This document shows, one piece after another, positions 19,466 to 30,211 of a stretch of DNA of 64,000 nucleotides. The notes under the pieces were generated by a model. It saw only the letters and a list, made by a program, of their open reading frames with translations. It was not told where the DNA came from and searched no databases. The stretch spans positions 22,356-86,355 of the forward strand of contig JAUYRJ010000069.1 in assembly GCA_030696845.1 (NCBI GenBank), in the 5' to 3' direction. Origin of the DNA: Polynucleobacter sp. GTDB taxonomy: Bacteria; Pseudomonadota; Gammaproteobacteria; Burkholderiales; Burkholderiaceae. The position numbers and the translations under genes are program-made. The first letter of the stretch is position 1. Each line of letters begins with the position of its first letter.

Positions 19466-22390
19466 ATGTCAATCACCCCAAATCCCTCTGAATCGCATCC
19501 AGCCCAGCCCAAGGAAGATTCTTCTTCCGTGTCCGAGCTAGCCAAATCCTATGAACCCGCCCCAATTGAAGCGTTTTGGGGTCCGGAATGGGAGCGTCGC
19601 GGCATCGCCAGCGCAACACTCGATGACGATAAGGGCGACTTTAGTATTCAGTTGCCGCCGCCGAATGTCACCGGTACGCTCCACATGGGGCACGCATTTA
19701 ACCAAACCATCATGGATGGGCTTGTGCGTCACGCACGCATGTCGGGAAAAAATACCCTATGGGTTCCCGGAACCGATCATGCCGGCATTGCCACCCAAAT
19801 TGTTGTTGAACGTCAACTCGATGCTCAAAAGGTATCGCGTCATGACTTGGGGCGGGATGCTTTTTTAGACAAGGTGTGGGAATGGAAGGAAAGTTCTGGC
19901 TCCACCATTACCCGGCAAATCCGCCGCTTAGGCGCCTCGATTGATTGGAGTCGCGAGTATTTCACGATGGATGACAAAATGTCAGCCTCTGTGGTGGAAG
20001 TCTTTGTGCGATTGCATGAACAAGGCCTCATCTACCGCGGCAAACGCCTCGTGAACTGGGATCCGCAACTGGGTACCGCGGTTTCGGATCTAGAGGTGGT
20101 GAGTGAAGAAGAGGATGGCAGCTTGTGGCATATCCGCTACCCCTTAAGCGATGGCTCTGGCTCCTTGGTGGTGGCAACGACCAGACCCGAAACCCTGCTG
20201 GGTGACGTTGCCGTGATGGTCAACCCCAATGATGAGCGCTATCGCCACCTCATTGGTAAATCCGTCAATTTGCCGCTATGCAATCGTACCTTACCCATCA
20301 TCGCCGATGATTACGTTGATTTGGAATTTGGAACGGGTGTCGTAAAAGTAACGCCAGCGCATGACTTTAATGATTACGCCGTTGGTCAACGCCATCAATT
20401 GCCCCTGATTAATATTCTGACGCTCGATGCCAAGATCAATGAGAATGCGCCCAGCGCTTACCAAGGTCTTGATCGGTTTGAGGCACGCAAGCGCGTGATT
20501 GCAGACTTAGAGTCTGGCGGCTTTTTAGAAAAAGTGCAGCCTCACAAATTAATGGTCCCACGGGGCGATCGCACGCAAGTCATTATTGAACCCATGCTGA
20601 CCGACCAATGGTTTGTGGCGGTATCCAAACCCAGCCCAGATAATGCGTACAAGCCAGGCTCATCCATTGCCGGCGCAGCCCTCGAAGCGGTTACCAGTGG
20701 CGACATTAAGTTGGTTCCAGAGAACTGGTTAAGCACCTACAGCCAATGGCTAGAAAATATTCAAGACTGGTGCATCTCGCGCCAGCTCTGGTGGGGTCAT
20801 CAAATTCCCGCATGGTATGGCGATGATGGGCAAATTTTCGTAGCGCGATCCGAAGCCGATGCCAAAGCAAAGGCACTCGCTGCGGGATACACCGGCCCAC
20901 TCACGCGCGACCAAGACGTACTCGACACTTGGTTTAGCTCTGCCCTGGTTCCCTTTAGTTCCTTAGGCTGGCCAAACCAAACCCCAGAGCTCAAACACTT
21001 CCTACCCTCCTCTGTTCTAGTTACTGGCTTTGACATTATCTTTTTCTGGGTAGCGCGCATGGTGATGATGACCTGCCATTTCACGGGTAAGGTGCCCTTT
21101 CATACTGTGTACGTTCACGGCCTCGTGCGTGATGCCGAAGGTCAAAAGATGAGTAAGTCCAAAGGTAATACCTTGGACCCCATCGACCTCATTGACGGCA
21201 TCACCCTGGATGCCTTGCTCAGTAAACGCACCATCGGCCTCATGAATCCCAAACAGGCCGAAAGCATCACCAAAAAAACCCGTAAAGAGTTCCCCGAAGG
21301 CATACCCGCATTTGGTACGGATGCCTTGCGTTTTACGTTTGCATCGCTCGCCTCCCTCGGGCGCAATATTAACTTTGATCAAAAGCGCTGCGAAGGCTAT
21401 CGCAACTTTTGCAATAAGTTGTGGAATGCAACGCGTTTTGTACTGATGAACTGCCCGGGATCGGACGAAGATAACGGCTTTACTCCGTGTAACGAGCAGT
21501 GCGGTCCAGAGGGCCATCTCGAGTTCTCGGCCGCCGATCGCTGGATTGTGTCTGCCCTGCAGCGCACCGAGCTGGAGGTTGAGAAAGGCTTTGCACAATA
21601 CCGCTTTGACAATATTGCCAACGCCATTTATCAATTTACTTGGGATGAGTACTGCGACTGGTATTTGGAGCTCGCTAAAGTACAACTGCAAACCGGCACT
21701 CCCGCACAGCAGCGCGCAACCCGCCGCACATTGCTGCGCGTACTTGAAACGATTTTGCGATTGGCACACCCATTAATTCCATTTATCACAGAAACCCTTT
21801 GGCAAACCGTAGGTCCCAAGAGCGGCAAAGTATTAGCCGATCAGCCCAGTCAATCGATTGCATTGCAACCCTACCCGGTGGCCCAACCAACCAAGCTCGA
21901 TGAGCAAAGCGAAGCTTGGGTCAGCCAGGTGAAAGCGATTGTGGATGCGTGCCGTAATTTGCGCGGTGAGATGCAGATCTCTCCGGCTCAAAAAGTCCCG
22001 CTGTGGATTTATGGTCCGGAAGCATTTTTAGTCAAAGCCAGCCCTTATTTGCAAGCTCTGGCTAAGCTCGCTGAAGTCAAAATCTATTCCGATGAAGCCA
22101 GCTTAGAGCGGGATGCACCCGGGGCGCCGATGGCTCTAGTTGGCGAACTCAAGCTCCTGCTGAAAATCGAGGTAGACCTTGGTGCGGAAAAGATTCGTCT
22201 GAGCAAAGAAATTGATCGCCTTGCCAATGAAATCAATAAAGCCCGTAGCAAGCTGGATAACGAGAGCTTTGTAGCAAGAGCTCCCGCAGAGGTGGTTGCG
22301 CAAGAAAAATTGCGGCTATCTGGATTTGAGCAAAACCATGAAAAACTGCTGGCGCAACTGGATCGCCTTGGTAAAAACGAGCCTGCTTGA
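19466..22390 (+). CDS. valS: valyl-tRNA synthetase
   Basis: Class I synthetase that charges tRNA-Val and edits mischarged threonine. It has about 974 residues. The HIGH signature is present as GTLHMGHAF, the KMSKS signature as [10 protein letters not shown], and the [10 protein letters not shown] region is intact. The last 70 residues form the tRNA-binding coiled coil ([19 protein letters not shown]). A TTG at 19457 is also in frame; I prefer the ATG at 19466. The N-terminus before [16 protein letters not shown] is a poorly conserved Ser/Pro stretch of about 28 residues, so a GTG start nearby cannot be excluded. Confidence 0.96.
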   Translation: MSITPNPSESHPAQPKEDSSSVSELAKSYEPAPIEAFWGPEWERRGIASATLDDDKGDFSIQLPPPNVTGTLHMGHAFNQTIMDGLVRHARMSGKNTLWVPGTDHAGIATQIVVERQLDAQKVSRHDLGRDAFLDKVWEWKESSGSTITRQIRRLGASIDWSREYFTMDDKMSASVVEVFVRLHEQGLIYRGKRLVNWDPQLGTAVSDLEVVSEEEDGSLWHIRYPLSDGSGSLVVATTRPETLLGDVAVMVNPNDERYRHLIGKSVNLPLCNRTLPIIADDYVDLEFGTGVVKVTPAHDFNDYAVGQRHQLPLINILTLDAKINENAPSAYQGLDRFEARKRVIADLESGGFLEKVQPHKLMVPRGDRTQVIIEPMLTDQWFVAVSKPSPDNAYKPGSSIAGAALEAVTSGDIKLVPENWLSTYSQWLENIQDWCISRQLWWGHQIPAWYGDDGQIFVARSEADAKAKALAAGYTGPLTRDQDVLDTWFSSALVPFSSLGWPNQTPELKHFLPSSVLVTGFDIIFFWVARMVMMTCHFTGKVPFHTVYVHGLVRDAEGQKMSKSKGNTLDPIDLIDGITLDALLSKRTIGLMNPKQAESITKKTRKEFPEGIPAFGTDALRFTFASLASLGRNINFDQKRCEGYRNFCNKLWNATRFVLMNCPGSDEDNGFTPCNEQCGPEGHLEFSAADRWIVSALQRTELEVEKGFAQYRFDNIANAIYQFTWDEYCDWYLELAKVQLQTGTPAQQRATRRTLLRVLETILRLAHPLIPFITETLWQTVGPKSGKVLADQPSQSIALQPYPVAQPTKLDEQSEAWVSQVKAIVDACRNLRGEMQISPAQKVPLWIYGPEAFLVKASPYLQALAKLAEVKIYSDEASLERDAPGAPMALVGELKLLLKIEVDLGAEKIRLSKEIDRLANEINKARSKLDNESFVARAPAEVVAQEKLRLSGFEQNHEKLLAQLDRLGKNEPA

Positions 22391-22439
22391 TATAGGCGCA
22401 CTAGAATCTCCCTACTCTACTGTTTAATTGGATTTACTG

Positions 22440-23327
22440 ATGACCTCAAGCTCTATCAAACCCGTTACTAAGGCAGTCTTTCCGGTTGCTGGTCTCGGTA
22501 CGCGATTTTTGCCCGCAACGAAAGCCAGCCCCAAGGAAATGCTGAACGTGGTGGATAAACCACTCATTCAATATGCAGTGGAAGAGGCGATTGCAGCCGG
22601 TATTACTGAAATGATTTTTGTCACGGGTCGCAGCAAACGCGCCATTGAAGATCACTTTGATAAAGCGTATGAGCTGGAAGCTGAACTAGAGGCCAAAAAT
22701 AAGCAAGCCCTCCTCGAGATTGTTCGCAGCATTAAACCCAGTCATGTCGATTGCGTATACGTCAGACAACCCGAAGCCCTTGGTTTGGGTCATGCCGTAC
22801 TGTGCGCTGAAAAATTGGTGCGCGATGAGCCGTTTGCGATTATTTTGGCGGACGACTTACTTGACGGCCAGCCCCCCGTGCTAGAGCAAATGCTTCAGGT
22901 GCACAAAGCGCAACTCGGCTCGGTCATTGCCGTTGAAAAAATTGATCCCGCTAAAAGCAGTTCCTATGGCATTGTGGCTGGATCCGAAGTCGCCGATGGC
23001 ATTTATCGACTGGCAAACATTGTCGAAAAGCCCCAACCCAAAGATGCGCCATCGAACCTTGCCGTAGTAGGGCGCTATGTTTTGTCCTCATCTATTTTTA
23101 GCCATATTCGTAATATTAAGCCTGGAGCGGGCGGGGAGATTCAATTAACCGATGCCATCGCTTCTTTACTTAAAGAAGAGCCGGTTTTTGCGTATGAATA
23201 CGCGGGTGTACGCTATGACTGCGGCAGCAAACTGGGCTACATGAAGGCCTCCATCGAGTTTGCATTGCGCCACCCTGAAGTAGGCCCCGAGTTTACGGCC
23301 TACTTAAAAAGCCGGTCACTCGATTAA
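22440..23327 (+). CDS. galU: UTP-glucose-1-phosphate uridylyltransferase
   Basis: Makes UDP-glucose for cell-envelope polysaccharides. About 295 residues, the normal size. The nucleotidyltransferase signature [21 protein letters not shown] sits near the N-terminus, with [11 protein letters not shown] and the metal-site region [10 protein letters not shown] following; [12 protein letters not shown] is present near residue 230. The frame opens at a TTG at 22428, but the ATG at 22440 fits relatives. It is about 50 bases after valS and converges on tusA. Confidence 0.95.
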   Translation: MTSSSIKPVTKAVFPVAGLGTRFLPATKASPKEMLNVVDKPLIQYAVEEAIAAGITEMIFVTGRSKRAIEDHFDKAYELEAELEAKNKQALLEIVRSIKPSHVDCVYVRQPEALGLGHAVLCAEKLVRDEPFAIILADDLLDGQPPVLEQMLQVHKAQLGSVIAVEKIDPAKSSSYGIVAGSEVADGIYRLANIVEKPQPKDAPSNLAVVGRYVLSSSIFSHIRNIKPGAGGEIQLTDAIASLLKEEPVFAYEYAGVRYDCGSKLGYMKASIEFALRHPEVGPEFTAYLKSRSLD

Positions 23328-23332
23328 ACCGT

Positions 23333-23578
23333 TTATCTGCGCTTGAGATAAAAAATAAAGGTGTCGCCCTCGTTGGCGGTGGCAATCAACTCATTTCCAG
23401 TTTGTTTTGCAAACACAGGAAAGTCATGAACAGCGCCCGAGTCGGTGGCCTTCACCATCAAAATCTGTCCAGACTCCATCTCGGCTAACGCCTTCTTGGT
23501 GCGCAGAATCGGCAATGGGCAGTTCATGCCAATCGCATCGACCTCGCGATTGACTTCCGGAATGATGACTTCACTCAT
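23333..23578 (-). CDS. tusA: TusA-family sulfur carrier protein
   Basis: An 81-residue sulfurtransferase-like carrier. The signature Cys-Pro-X-Pro is seen in GMNCPLPILRTKKAL, where the cysteine can carry a persulfide. TusA proteins feed sulfur into tRNA thiolation or molybdenum-cofactor synthesis; which role applies here is not shown. GAGGGAG lies seven bases ahead of the ATG. It is 19 bases downstream of alaS on the same strand and probably cotranscribed. Confidence 0.9.
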   Translation of the reverse strand: MSEVIIPEVNREVDAIGMNCPLPILRTKKALAEMESGQILMVKATDSGAVHDFPVFAKQTGNELIATANEGDTFIFYLKRR

Positions 23579-23597
23579 GGCTTACTCCCTCGTTCGT

Positions 23598-26231
23598 CTA
23601 GTGTTTGATTGCCTGGACAACCCAGTCTTTCACTCCTGCTAAAGCGCTTGAGAGCGCTGCCGGATTGGTGCCGCCAGCCATGGCCATTTCAGGCTTGCCG
23701 CCGCCCTTGCCGCCCACCTGCTGCGCAACGAAGTTGACCAAATCACCCGCCTTTACTTGATTAGTGGCATCCGCTGTCACACCAGCGATTAGGCTCACTT
23801 TTTCACCTTGCACCGAAGCCAGCACAATCGCGGCTGTTTTGAGCTTCCCTTTGAGGGCATCCATGGTCTCGCGCAGGATCTGCGCATCCGCACCATCCAT
23901 CCGAGCGGCAAGTACCTTAAGGCCGCCAATATCAATCGCCTGCGCTGCCAACTCATCCCCCTGATTTGCAGCCAGCTTCGAGTTCACTTTTTCCAGTTCA
24001 CGCTCGGCTTGCCGCAAACTGTCTTGCAATTGCGCAACGCGCTGGGCAAGTTCATTCGGGTGTGTTTTGAGCACGGCTGCAGCGGCATTTAACCGATCTT
24101 CCAGTCCTTGCAAGAAATGCAAGGCGTGGCGACCTGTAACAGCCTCGACCCTGCGAATGCCCGCAGCAACACCGCTTTCAGAAACGATTTTGAGGGAGCC
24201 AATATCGCCTGTGCGATTAACGTGCGTTCCTCCGCACAATTCTTTTGAGCTGCCAATTTCCAGCACCCGTACTTCATCACCGTATTTCTCACCAAAAAGC
24301 ATCATGGCACCGGTTTTTTGTGCGTCCTCTAAAGACATGACGTTTGCTGATGTGGCCTGATTATTTAAAATTTCGGTATTGACAATGCTCTCGATTTGCC
24401 GGATCTGCGCCTGCGTTACTGGTGCGTTATGGGTAAAGTCAAAGCGGGTTTTAGTTGCATCGACTAGCGAGCCCTTTTGTTGTACGTGATCACCCAGTAC
24501 TTCGCGCAAGGCTTTGTGCAGAATGTGCGTAGCGCTGTGATTGCGCATCGTGTCATGGCGTTGCTGCGCATCGACCATGGCATTGAGGCTATCGCCCACA
24601 CTCAGTTGACCCTCGAGCAATTCGCCTTGATGACCAAAAACATCCGCCTGAATTTTGAAGGTATCGGCTACCTCAAAGCGAGCCGCCTCGTTACGCAACT
24701 CACCCTGATCACCCACTTGACCGCCCGACTCGGCGTAAAACGGCGTGTTGTCTAAAACGACCACTGCGGCATCACCCGCCTTAATTGATTGCACTGGCGA
24801 GCCATCCACATACAAGGCAAGAACAGTGGCATTTTCATGACGCAAAGTCTCATAACCATGAAATTGCGTTGGCTTGCCAGCGTACTCGAGGCCTTGTGCC
24901 ACCTTAAATTTACCCGCCGCCCGCGCTTGATCGCGCTGCTGCTGCATCGCCGCTTCAAAGCCATCCGCATCCACCATCACACCCCGCTCACGGCAAACGT
25001 CTGCAGTTAAGTCGAGTGGGAACCCAAAGGTATCGTGTAAGCGGAAGGCGGTTTCACCATTTAGGGTTTTTGAACCGCCTGCCAGCGCACCCTCCAGTAT
25101 TTCCATGCCATTAGCAATCGTTTGGAAAAAACGCTCTTCCTCCTGCTTTAATACTTCAGCGACTTTACTTTGCGCTTGGCGTAGCTCGGGATAGGCATCG
25201 CCCATTTCCGCAACGAGTGCCGGTACTAATTGATAGAAAAAGGGTTTGCGCGCCCCCAGCTTATAACCATGACGAATCGCTCTGCGCGCAATGCGACGCA
25301 ACACGTAACCACGCCCTGCATTTCCTGGAATAACGCCATCCACAATTACAAAACTGCAGGCGCGAATGTGATCGGCAATCACTTTGAGTGAAGGGCTTGT
25401 CGCATCGCACTCCACGCCGCCCGCACCGTCAACCGCTGCTTTCGCGGCGGCGAGTAGATTAACAAACAAGTCGATTTCATAATTGGAATGCACGTGCTGC
25501 AGTACTGCCGCAATCCGCTCCAAACCCATACCCGTATCAACACTGGGCTTGGGCAAGGGATGCATCACACCCGCCTCGTCACGGTTGTATTGCATAAATA
25601 CGTTATTCCAAATTTCAATAAAGCGATCACCATCCTCATCTGGGCTGCCGGGCGGGCCGCCGGGAATATCCGCGCCGTGGTCATAAAAGATTTCTGTGCA
25701 AGGGCCGCATGGACCGGTATCGCCCATCATCCAAAAGTTATCGGATGCGTAACGTGCGCCCTTGTTGTCGCCAATGCGAATGATGCGATCCGCTGGCACA
25801 CCAATAACCGTATTCCAAATACCATAGGCCTCATCATCTTCCGCATAGACGGTGACGAGTAGCCTCTCTTTTGGTAATTTGAATACTTCCGTTAACAATC
25901 CCCACGCAAAGCGAATGGCATCTTCCTTAAAGTAATCCCCAAAGGAAAAGTTGCCAAGCATTTCAAAAAAGGTGTGGTGGCGGGCCGTGTAACCGACATT
26001 GTCTAAATCGTTGTGCTTTCCACCGGCTCGAATGCATTTTTGCGCAGACGTGGCACGCGTATAAGGGCGCTTATCAAATCCCAAAAAAACATCTTTAAAT
26101 TGGTTCATGCCCGCGTTCGTAAATAGCAGCGTAGGATCATCCCCGGGAACCACAGGACTGGAAGGGGCGATTTGATGGCCTTTTGCGGCAAAATAATCGA
26201 GGTAGGCTTGGCGGATTTCAGTAACTTTCAT
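23598..26231 (-). CDS. alaS: alanyl-tRNA synthetase
   Basis: Class II synthetase for tRNA-Ala with an editing domain. It has 877 residues, full length. The catalytic core opens with [14 protein letters not shown], and [24 protein letters not shown] follows in two conserved blocks. The editing-domain zinc ligands are HSATHILH and [15 protein letters not shown]-terminal coiled coil and C-Ala domain ([12 protein letters not shown]) complete it. The -10-like box is so close to the ATG that the mRNA may be leaderless, although a GAGGG also lies right before the ATG. Confidence 0.97.
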   Translation of the reverse strand: MKVTEIRQAYLDYFAAKGHQIAPSSPVVPGDDPTLLFTNAGMNQFKDVFLGFDKRPYTRATSAQKCIRAGGKHNDLDNVGYTARHHTFFEMLGNFSFGDYFKEDAIRFAWGLLTEVFKLPKERLLVTVYAEDDEAYGIWNTVIGVPADRIIRIGDNKGARYASDNFWMMGDTGPCGPCTEIFYDHGADIPGGPPGSPDEDGDRFIEIWNNVFMQYNRDEAGVMHPLPKPSVDTGMGLERIAAVLQHVHSNYEIDLFVNLLAAAKAAVDGAGGVECDATSPSLKVIADHIRACSFVIVDGVIPGNAGRGYVLRRIARRAIRHGYKLGARKPFFYQLVPALVAEMGDAYPELRQAQSKVAEVLKQEEERFFQTIANGMEILEGALAGGSKTLNGETAFRLHDTFGFPLDLTADVCRERGVMVDADGFEAAMQQQRDQARAAGKFKVAQGLEYAGKPTQFHGYETLRHENATVLALYVDGSPVQSIKAGDAAVVVLDNTPFYAESGGQVGDQGELRNEAARFEVADTFKIQADVFGHQGELLEGQLSVGDSLNAMVDAQQRHDTMRNHSATHILHKALREVLGDHVQQKGSLVDATKTRFDFTHNAPVTQAQIRQIESIVNTEILNNQATSANVMSLEDAQKTGAMMLFGEKYGDEVRVLEIGSSKELCGGTHVNRTGDIGSLKIVSESGVAAGIRRVEAVTGRHALHFLQGLEDRLNAAAAVLKTHPNELAQRVAQLQDSLRQAERELEKVNSKLAANQGDELAAQAIDIGGLKVLAARMDGADAQILRETMDALKGKLKTAAIVLASVQGEKVSLIAGVTADATNQVKAGDLVNFVAQQVGGKGGGKPEMAMAGGTNPAALSSALAGVKDWVVQAIKH

Positions 26232-26238
26232 GCCCTCA

Positions 26239-26268
26239 ATTATGGCATTGACACAATACTAGGGTAAA
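26239..26268 (-). promoter_or_regulatory. candidate alaS promoter
   Basis: On the minus strand TTTACC (26263-26268) is followed after 18 bases by CATAAT (26239-26244), which ends 7 bases before the alaS ATG. This places the predicted transcription start at or next to the start codon. Confidence 0.45.
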
Positions 26269-26296
26269 CCCTTTACTCCACTCCCTTTCTCTGCCT

Positions 26297-26340
26297 TACA
26301 ATCGCACAACATTAAAAAATTACATAGGCTATTGAATAGC
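26297..26340 (+). promoter_or_regulatory. candidate tctBA promoter and small inverted repeat
   Basis: In the 125-base gap between alaS and tctB a TACAAT lies at 26297-26302 with no strong -35. A perfect 13-base inverted repeat (GCTATT-G-AATAGC, 26328-26340) sits just ahead of the AAGGAG ribosome-binding site of tctB (26342-26347). It could form a small hairpin or bind a regulator; either is guesswork. Confidence 0.3.
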
Positions 26341-26356
26341 TAAAAGGAGCATAGTT

Positions 26357-26815
26357 TTGAAGATTCGCAACCAAAGAGACTTTGGTGCCGGCATCATGTT
26401 TATTGTGATCGGCATCTTTTTCGCAGCCATCGCAACTCAATACCGTATGGGCACCGCCGCCAAGATGGGACCAGGTTACTTTCCGTTCTGGTTAGGGGTT
26501 TTGATGGCCGTGATTGGCGTAATTGTTTTGTTGGGCTCCATGTCCAAAAAAACACCAGAAGAAAAAATGCCTAAGTGGGACTTTAAAATCGTTCTGTGGA
26601 TTACTGGATCCGTTGCCCTCTATGGCTTACTATTGCCGACTATGGGTTTCGTTGTCGCCGTTTTGGCCCTGGTCTTTGTATCTGCCAGCGCTAGTCATGA
26701 ATATGGCTGGAAAGGTACTGCGGCCAATGCGCTGTTTTTAGTGGTCTTCACTTATTTGGCTTTCGTACAAGGGTTAGGTCTTTCCTTCCCCCTGCTACCA
26801 GCATTTCTGAATTAA
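26357..26815 (+). CDS. tctB: tripartite tricarboxylate transporter small membrane subunit TctB
   Basis: A 152-residue membrane protein with four predicted membrane segments, the small subunit of a TctABC-type carboxylate uptake system. The N-terminus (MKIRNQRDFGAGIMF) and the motif AKMGPGYFPFWLG are typical of the family. It starts at a TTG, supported by AAGGAG nine bases upstream and by the fit to relatives. It precedes tctA by 19 bases. The periplasmic binding protein TctC is not encoded in this window. Confidence 0.92.
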   Translation: MKIRNQRDFGAGIMFIVIGIFFAAIATQYRMGTAAKMGPGYFPFWLGVLMAVIGVIVLLGSMSKKTPEEKMPKWDFKIVLWITGSVALYGLLLPTMGFVVAVLALVFVSASASHEYGWKGTAANALFLVVFTYLAFVQGLGLSFPLLPAFLN

Positions 26816-26834
26816 GCGACGGGGAAAAAGAAAA

Positions 26835-28337
26835 ATGGAATTATTAGCTAACCTGTCACTTGGTTTTGACACTGCATTTACCCTGCAGAATTTAATGTAT
26901 TGCTTTATCGGCTGTGTTCTGGGCACTTTAATTGGCGTGCTCCCTGGTCTTGGACCGGTTGCCACCATCGCCATGTTGCTGCCAGCAACCTACGCCCTGC
27001 CGCCGATCGCCGCTCTGATTATGTTGGCCGGTATTTATTACGGCTCTCAATACGGCGGCTCTACTACCGCGATTTTGCTCAATATTCCTGGCGAAACGGC
27101 GTCAGTCGTTACTGCCATTGATGGCTACCAAATGGCGCGTCGTGGTCGTGGTGGTGTGGCACTCTTTACCGCCGGCATGGGGTCTTTCTTTGCGGGCTGC
27201 GTAGCAACACTGATTTTGGCTGGCTTTGCGGCTCCGCTCGCTGAAGTGGCGTTTAAGTTTGGTCCTGCTGAGTATTTTTCGCTGATGGTTTTAGGCCTCA
27301 TTGGCGCAGTTGTGTTGGCTTCGGGATCCCTCACTAAAGCAATCGGCATGATTATTTTGGGTCTCTTAATGGGTCTGATCGGCACCGACGTGAACTCTGG
27401 TGTGGCGCGCTACTCGTTTGAAATCCCCCAGTTAAGCGATGGTATTGGCTTTGTATCGGTTGCCATGGGCGTATTCGGCTTTGCTGAAATCATGACTAAC
27501 CTAGAGAAGAAGGGAACCGGCGAATCTTTTTTAAATAAAGTGACCTCCCTTATTCCGTCATGGGCCGATGTGAAGCGCATGACTCCGTCGATTTTGCGCG
27601 GCACCACTATTGGTTCCATCCTCGGCATCTTGCCAGGCGGGGGCGCAGCGCTTGCTGCCTTTGGCGCCTACTCGGTTGAGAAAAAATCATCGAAATACAG
27701 CGAGGAATTTGGTAAGGGCGCCATTGAAGGCGTGGCCGGGCCAGAAGCAGCAAATAATGCTGCCGCTCAAACCTCCTTCATTCCTTTGCTTACTTTGGGT
27801 ATTCCACCTAATGCTGTGATGGCCTTGATGGTAGGCGCGATGACCATTCACAATATTCAGCCAGGTCCACAGGTCATGACCAGCAACCCTGCATTATTCT
27901 GGGGACTCATTGCATCGATGTGGATTGGTAACGTGATGCTCATTTTGCTGAACTTGCCGCTGATCGGCATTTGGGTGAAATTGCTCCAGATTCCATATCG
28001 CTATCTGTACCCAGCGATTTTGGTGTTCTGCTGCATCGGTGTTTACACCGTCAACAACTCCATCTTTGATGTCTACGTGACCGCGGGCTTTGGCATTATT
28101 GGTTATCTATTCCACAAACTGGGTTGCGAACCTGCTCCGCTACTCTTGGGCTTCGTGCTTGGGCCCATGATGGAAGAAAACTTCCGCCGCGCCTTACTGC
28201 TCTCTCGCGGCGACTTCACCACCTTTGTTACGCGCCCACTCTCACTGGGGCTGCTAATCGCCGCCGCATTGTTGGTCGTGATTGTGGCTCTGCCTGCTGT
28301 AAAGAAGAGTCGCGAAGAGGTTTTCGTAGAAGAATAA
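26835..28337 (+). CDS. tctA: tripartite tricarboxylate transporter large membrane subunit TctA
   Basis: A 500-residue permease with about ten to twelve membrane segments. Family motifs are [12 protein letters not shown] near residue 35, [20 protein letters not shown] near 68-87, and [19 protein letters not shown] near 265. It moves a carboxylate such as citrate, but the substrate depends on the binding protein, which must come from elsewhere in the genome. A terminator follows, separating it from glnS. Confidence 0.95.
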   Translation: MELLANLSLGFDTAFTLQNLMYCFIGCVLGTLIGVLPGLGPVATIAMLLPATYALPPIAALIMLAGIYYGSQYGGSTTAILLNIPGETASVVTAIDGYQMARRGRGGVALFTAGMGSFFAGCVATLILAGFAAPLAEVAFKFGPAEYFSLMVLGLIGAVVLASGSLTKAIGMIILGLLMGLIGTDVNSGVARYSFEIPQLSDGIGFVSVAMGVFGFAEIMTNLEKKGTGESFLNKVTSLIPSWADVKRMTPSILRGTTIGSILGILPGGGAALAAFGAYSVEKKSSKYSEEFGKGAIEGVAGPEAANNAAAQTSFIPLLTLGIPPNAVMALMVGAMTIHNIQPGPQVMTSNPALFWGLIASMWIGNVMLILLNLPLIGIWVKLLQIPYRYLYPAILVFCCIGVYTVNNSIFDVYVTAGFGIIGYLFHKLGCEPAPLLLGFVLGPMMEENFRRALLLSRGDFTTFVTRPLSLGLLIAAALLVVIVALPAVKKSREEVFVEE

Positions 28338-28364
28338 GTACTACCGTTTCTCAAATAGACCAAG

Positions 28365-28392
28365 ACCCGCACTCACCCTGCGGGTTTTGTCT
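28365..28392 (+). terminator. Rho-independent terminator after tctA
   Basis: Perfect 7-bp stem ACCCGCA (28365-28371) with TGCGGGT (28379-28385), a 7-base loop, then TTTTGTCTTT. It lies 28 bases after the tctA stop and ahead of glnS. Confidence 0.8.
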
Positions 28393-28417
28393 TTCTAGGG
28401 GTATACCTTTTCTTCTC

Positions 28418-28423
28418 TACAAT
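28418..28423 (+). promoter_or_regulatory. candidate -10 box of glnS
   Basis: TACAAT ends exactly 6 bases before the glnS ATG (28430), which would put +1 on the A of the start codon. There is no Shine-Dalgarno in the 6 intervening bases (ACCCCT) and no convincing -35. Confidence 0.4.
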
Positions 28424-28429
28424 ACCCCT

Positions 28430-30211
28430 ATGGCCACTGATAGCAAAAATCCAAAATCTGCCGCTCCAATTGCGGAGCCTTCTAATTTTTTACGCCAGAT
28501 CATTGATCATGACCTAGCTAGCGGCCAATATCAGGGCAGAACCAATCGTGCCGGTCAGCCTATACCAGCGATCATTACCCGCTTTCCGCCTGAGCCCAAT
28601 GGCTACCTTCATATTGGTCATGCCAAAAGTATTTGCCTTAACTTCGGCTTAGCTGCGGATTACAACCAACTTCCGGGTGGCGCTCGGTGCAATATGCGAC
28701 TTGATGACACCAATCCTGCCAAAGAAGATGTGGAGTATGCGGACAGCATTCTGGATGCGGTGCGGTGGCTTGGTTTTGATTGGGTCAGCAAAGGGCAGGC
28801 GCACCTGTATCACGCTAGCGATTATTTTGAAGACCTCTACGCATTTGCCGAGCGTCTGATAGAGGCTGGCAAGGCCTATGTGGATAGCCAGAGCGCAGAG
28901 GACATTCATGCGAATCGAGGCAACTTTAATCAAGCCGGCAAAGAGAGCCCATTTCGCAATCGCAGCCCTGCGGAAAACTTACAGCTGTTTCGCGATATGC
29001 GCGCCGGCCAATTTGCCGACGGCAGTCATGTGTTGCGCCTCAAAATCGACATGGCGCATCCCAATATCGTCATGCGCGATCCGGTCATTTACCGCATTCG
29101 CCATGTTGACCATCACCGTACCGGTAATACGTGGTGTATTTATCCTCTATATGATTTCACGCACTGCATCTCGGATGCCATTGAAAATGTATCGCACTCG
29201 ATCTGCACGCTCGAGTTTGAAAACAATCGCCCGCTATACGATTGGATTCTGAACTCCCTAAAGGAGCTCGGGGTCTTTGCGGATCCATTACCGCATCAGC
29301 ATGAGTTTGCGCGCCTGAATCTAACGCATACCATCACCAGCAAACGCAAACTGTTGCAACTGGTCGAAGAAAAGCGGGTGGATGGCTGGGATGATCCCCG
29401 TATGCCAACCATTGTTGGCATACGCCGTCGCGGCTACACCCCTGAAAGCATTCGTTTATTTTGCGAGCGCATTGGTGTTGCCAAAGCCGATAGCTGGATT
29501 GATATGAGCACCCTCGAAGGGGCGCTCCGGGACGATCTTGATGCAAAGGCGCCCCGCGCAGTCGCAGTCTTAAAACCGTTGAAATTGGTGATCGAAAATA
29601 TGGATCCGGATGCGGTTGAAATGTGTTCGGCGCCACGCCACCCCCATCACCCTGATTGGGGTCGCCGTGAATTTCCGTTTACCCGCGAGCTTTGGATTGA
29701 GGCGGACGACTTTATGGTCGAGCCAATAAAAGGCTTCTTTCGCCTTTACCCACCCATTGGGGATCAAGCCGGAAGTCGGGTTCGCTTGCGTTATGGTTTT
29801 GTGATTGAATGTACCGGATTTGAGTTGGATGCAGCTGGTGAAGTTAAGCAAGTGAATGCGCGCTATTTTGCGGATAGCAAAAGCGGTACGCCCGGCTCCG
29901 ATCTATACAAAGTTAAAGGAAATATTCACTGGGTCAGCGCAAAACACGCGCTTGCTGCCGAGGTGCGCCTATATGACCATTTATTCACTGACCCCCATCC
30001 CGATAGCGGCGATAAGAACTTCTTGGATTACATTAATCCCGCATCCAAAAATGTCATTACAGCTTATGTAGAACCCACACTCGCTGACGTAGCAGCCGAA
30101 GACCGTTTTCAGTTTGAACGCCATGGGTATTTTGTCGCAGATGCGATTGACTCGAAACCGGGCAAGCTCATATTTAATCGCGCGGTTGGTCTCAAAGACT
30201 CTTGGAAGTAA
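28430..30211 (+). CDS. glnS: glutaminyl-tRNA synthetase
   Basis: Class I synthetase that charges tRNA-Gln directly. It has about 593 residues. The HIGH signature is in RFPPEPNGYLHIGHAKS and the KMSKS equivalent is TITSKRKLLQL; VDGWDDPRMPT follows. The frame runs open upstream through the end of tctA, but the ATG at 28430 gives MATDSKNPKS and lies after the tctA terminator. Its last 20 bases overlap, tail to tail, the end of the epimerase gene on the other strand. Confidence 0.96.
   Translation: MATDSKNPKSAAPIAEPSNFLRQIIDHDLASGQYQGRTNRAGQPIPAIITRFPPEPNGYLHIGHAKSICLNFGLAADYNQLPGGARCNMRLDDTNPAKEDVEYADSILDAVRWLGFDWVSKGQAHLYHASDYFEDLYAFAERLIEAGKAYVDSQSAEDIHANRGNFNQAGKESPFRNRSPAENLQLFRDMRAGQFADGSHVLRLKIDMAHPNIVMRDPVIYRIRHVDHHRTGNTWCIYPLYDFTHCISDAIENVSHSICTLEFENNRPLYDWILNSLKELGVFADPLPHQHEFARLNLTHTITSKRKLLQLVEEKRVDGWDDPRMPTIVGIRRRGYTPESIRLFCERIGVAKADSWIDMSTLEGALRDDLDAKAPRAVAVLKPLKLVIENMDPDAVEMCSAPRHPHHPDWGRREFPFTRELWIEADDFMVEPIKGFFRLYPPIGDQAGSRVRLRYGFVIECTGFELDAAGEVKQVNARYFADSKSGTPGSDLYKVKGNIHWVSAKHALAAEVRLYDHLFTDPHPDSGDKNFLDYINPASKNVITAYVEPTLADVAAEDRFQFERHGYFVADAIDSKPGKLIFNRAVGLKDSWK

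Noticed and set aside
19467..19472. perfect TTGACA on the minus strand upstream of uvrD
   Set aside because: Only 12 bases from the TATAAT, too short for a working sigma-70 promoter, and inside valS coding sequence.
21017..21769. 250-codon open frame on the strand opposite valS
   Set aside because: It lies wholly within valS, whose protein is unambiguous; the translation has no recognisable motif.
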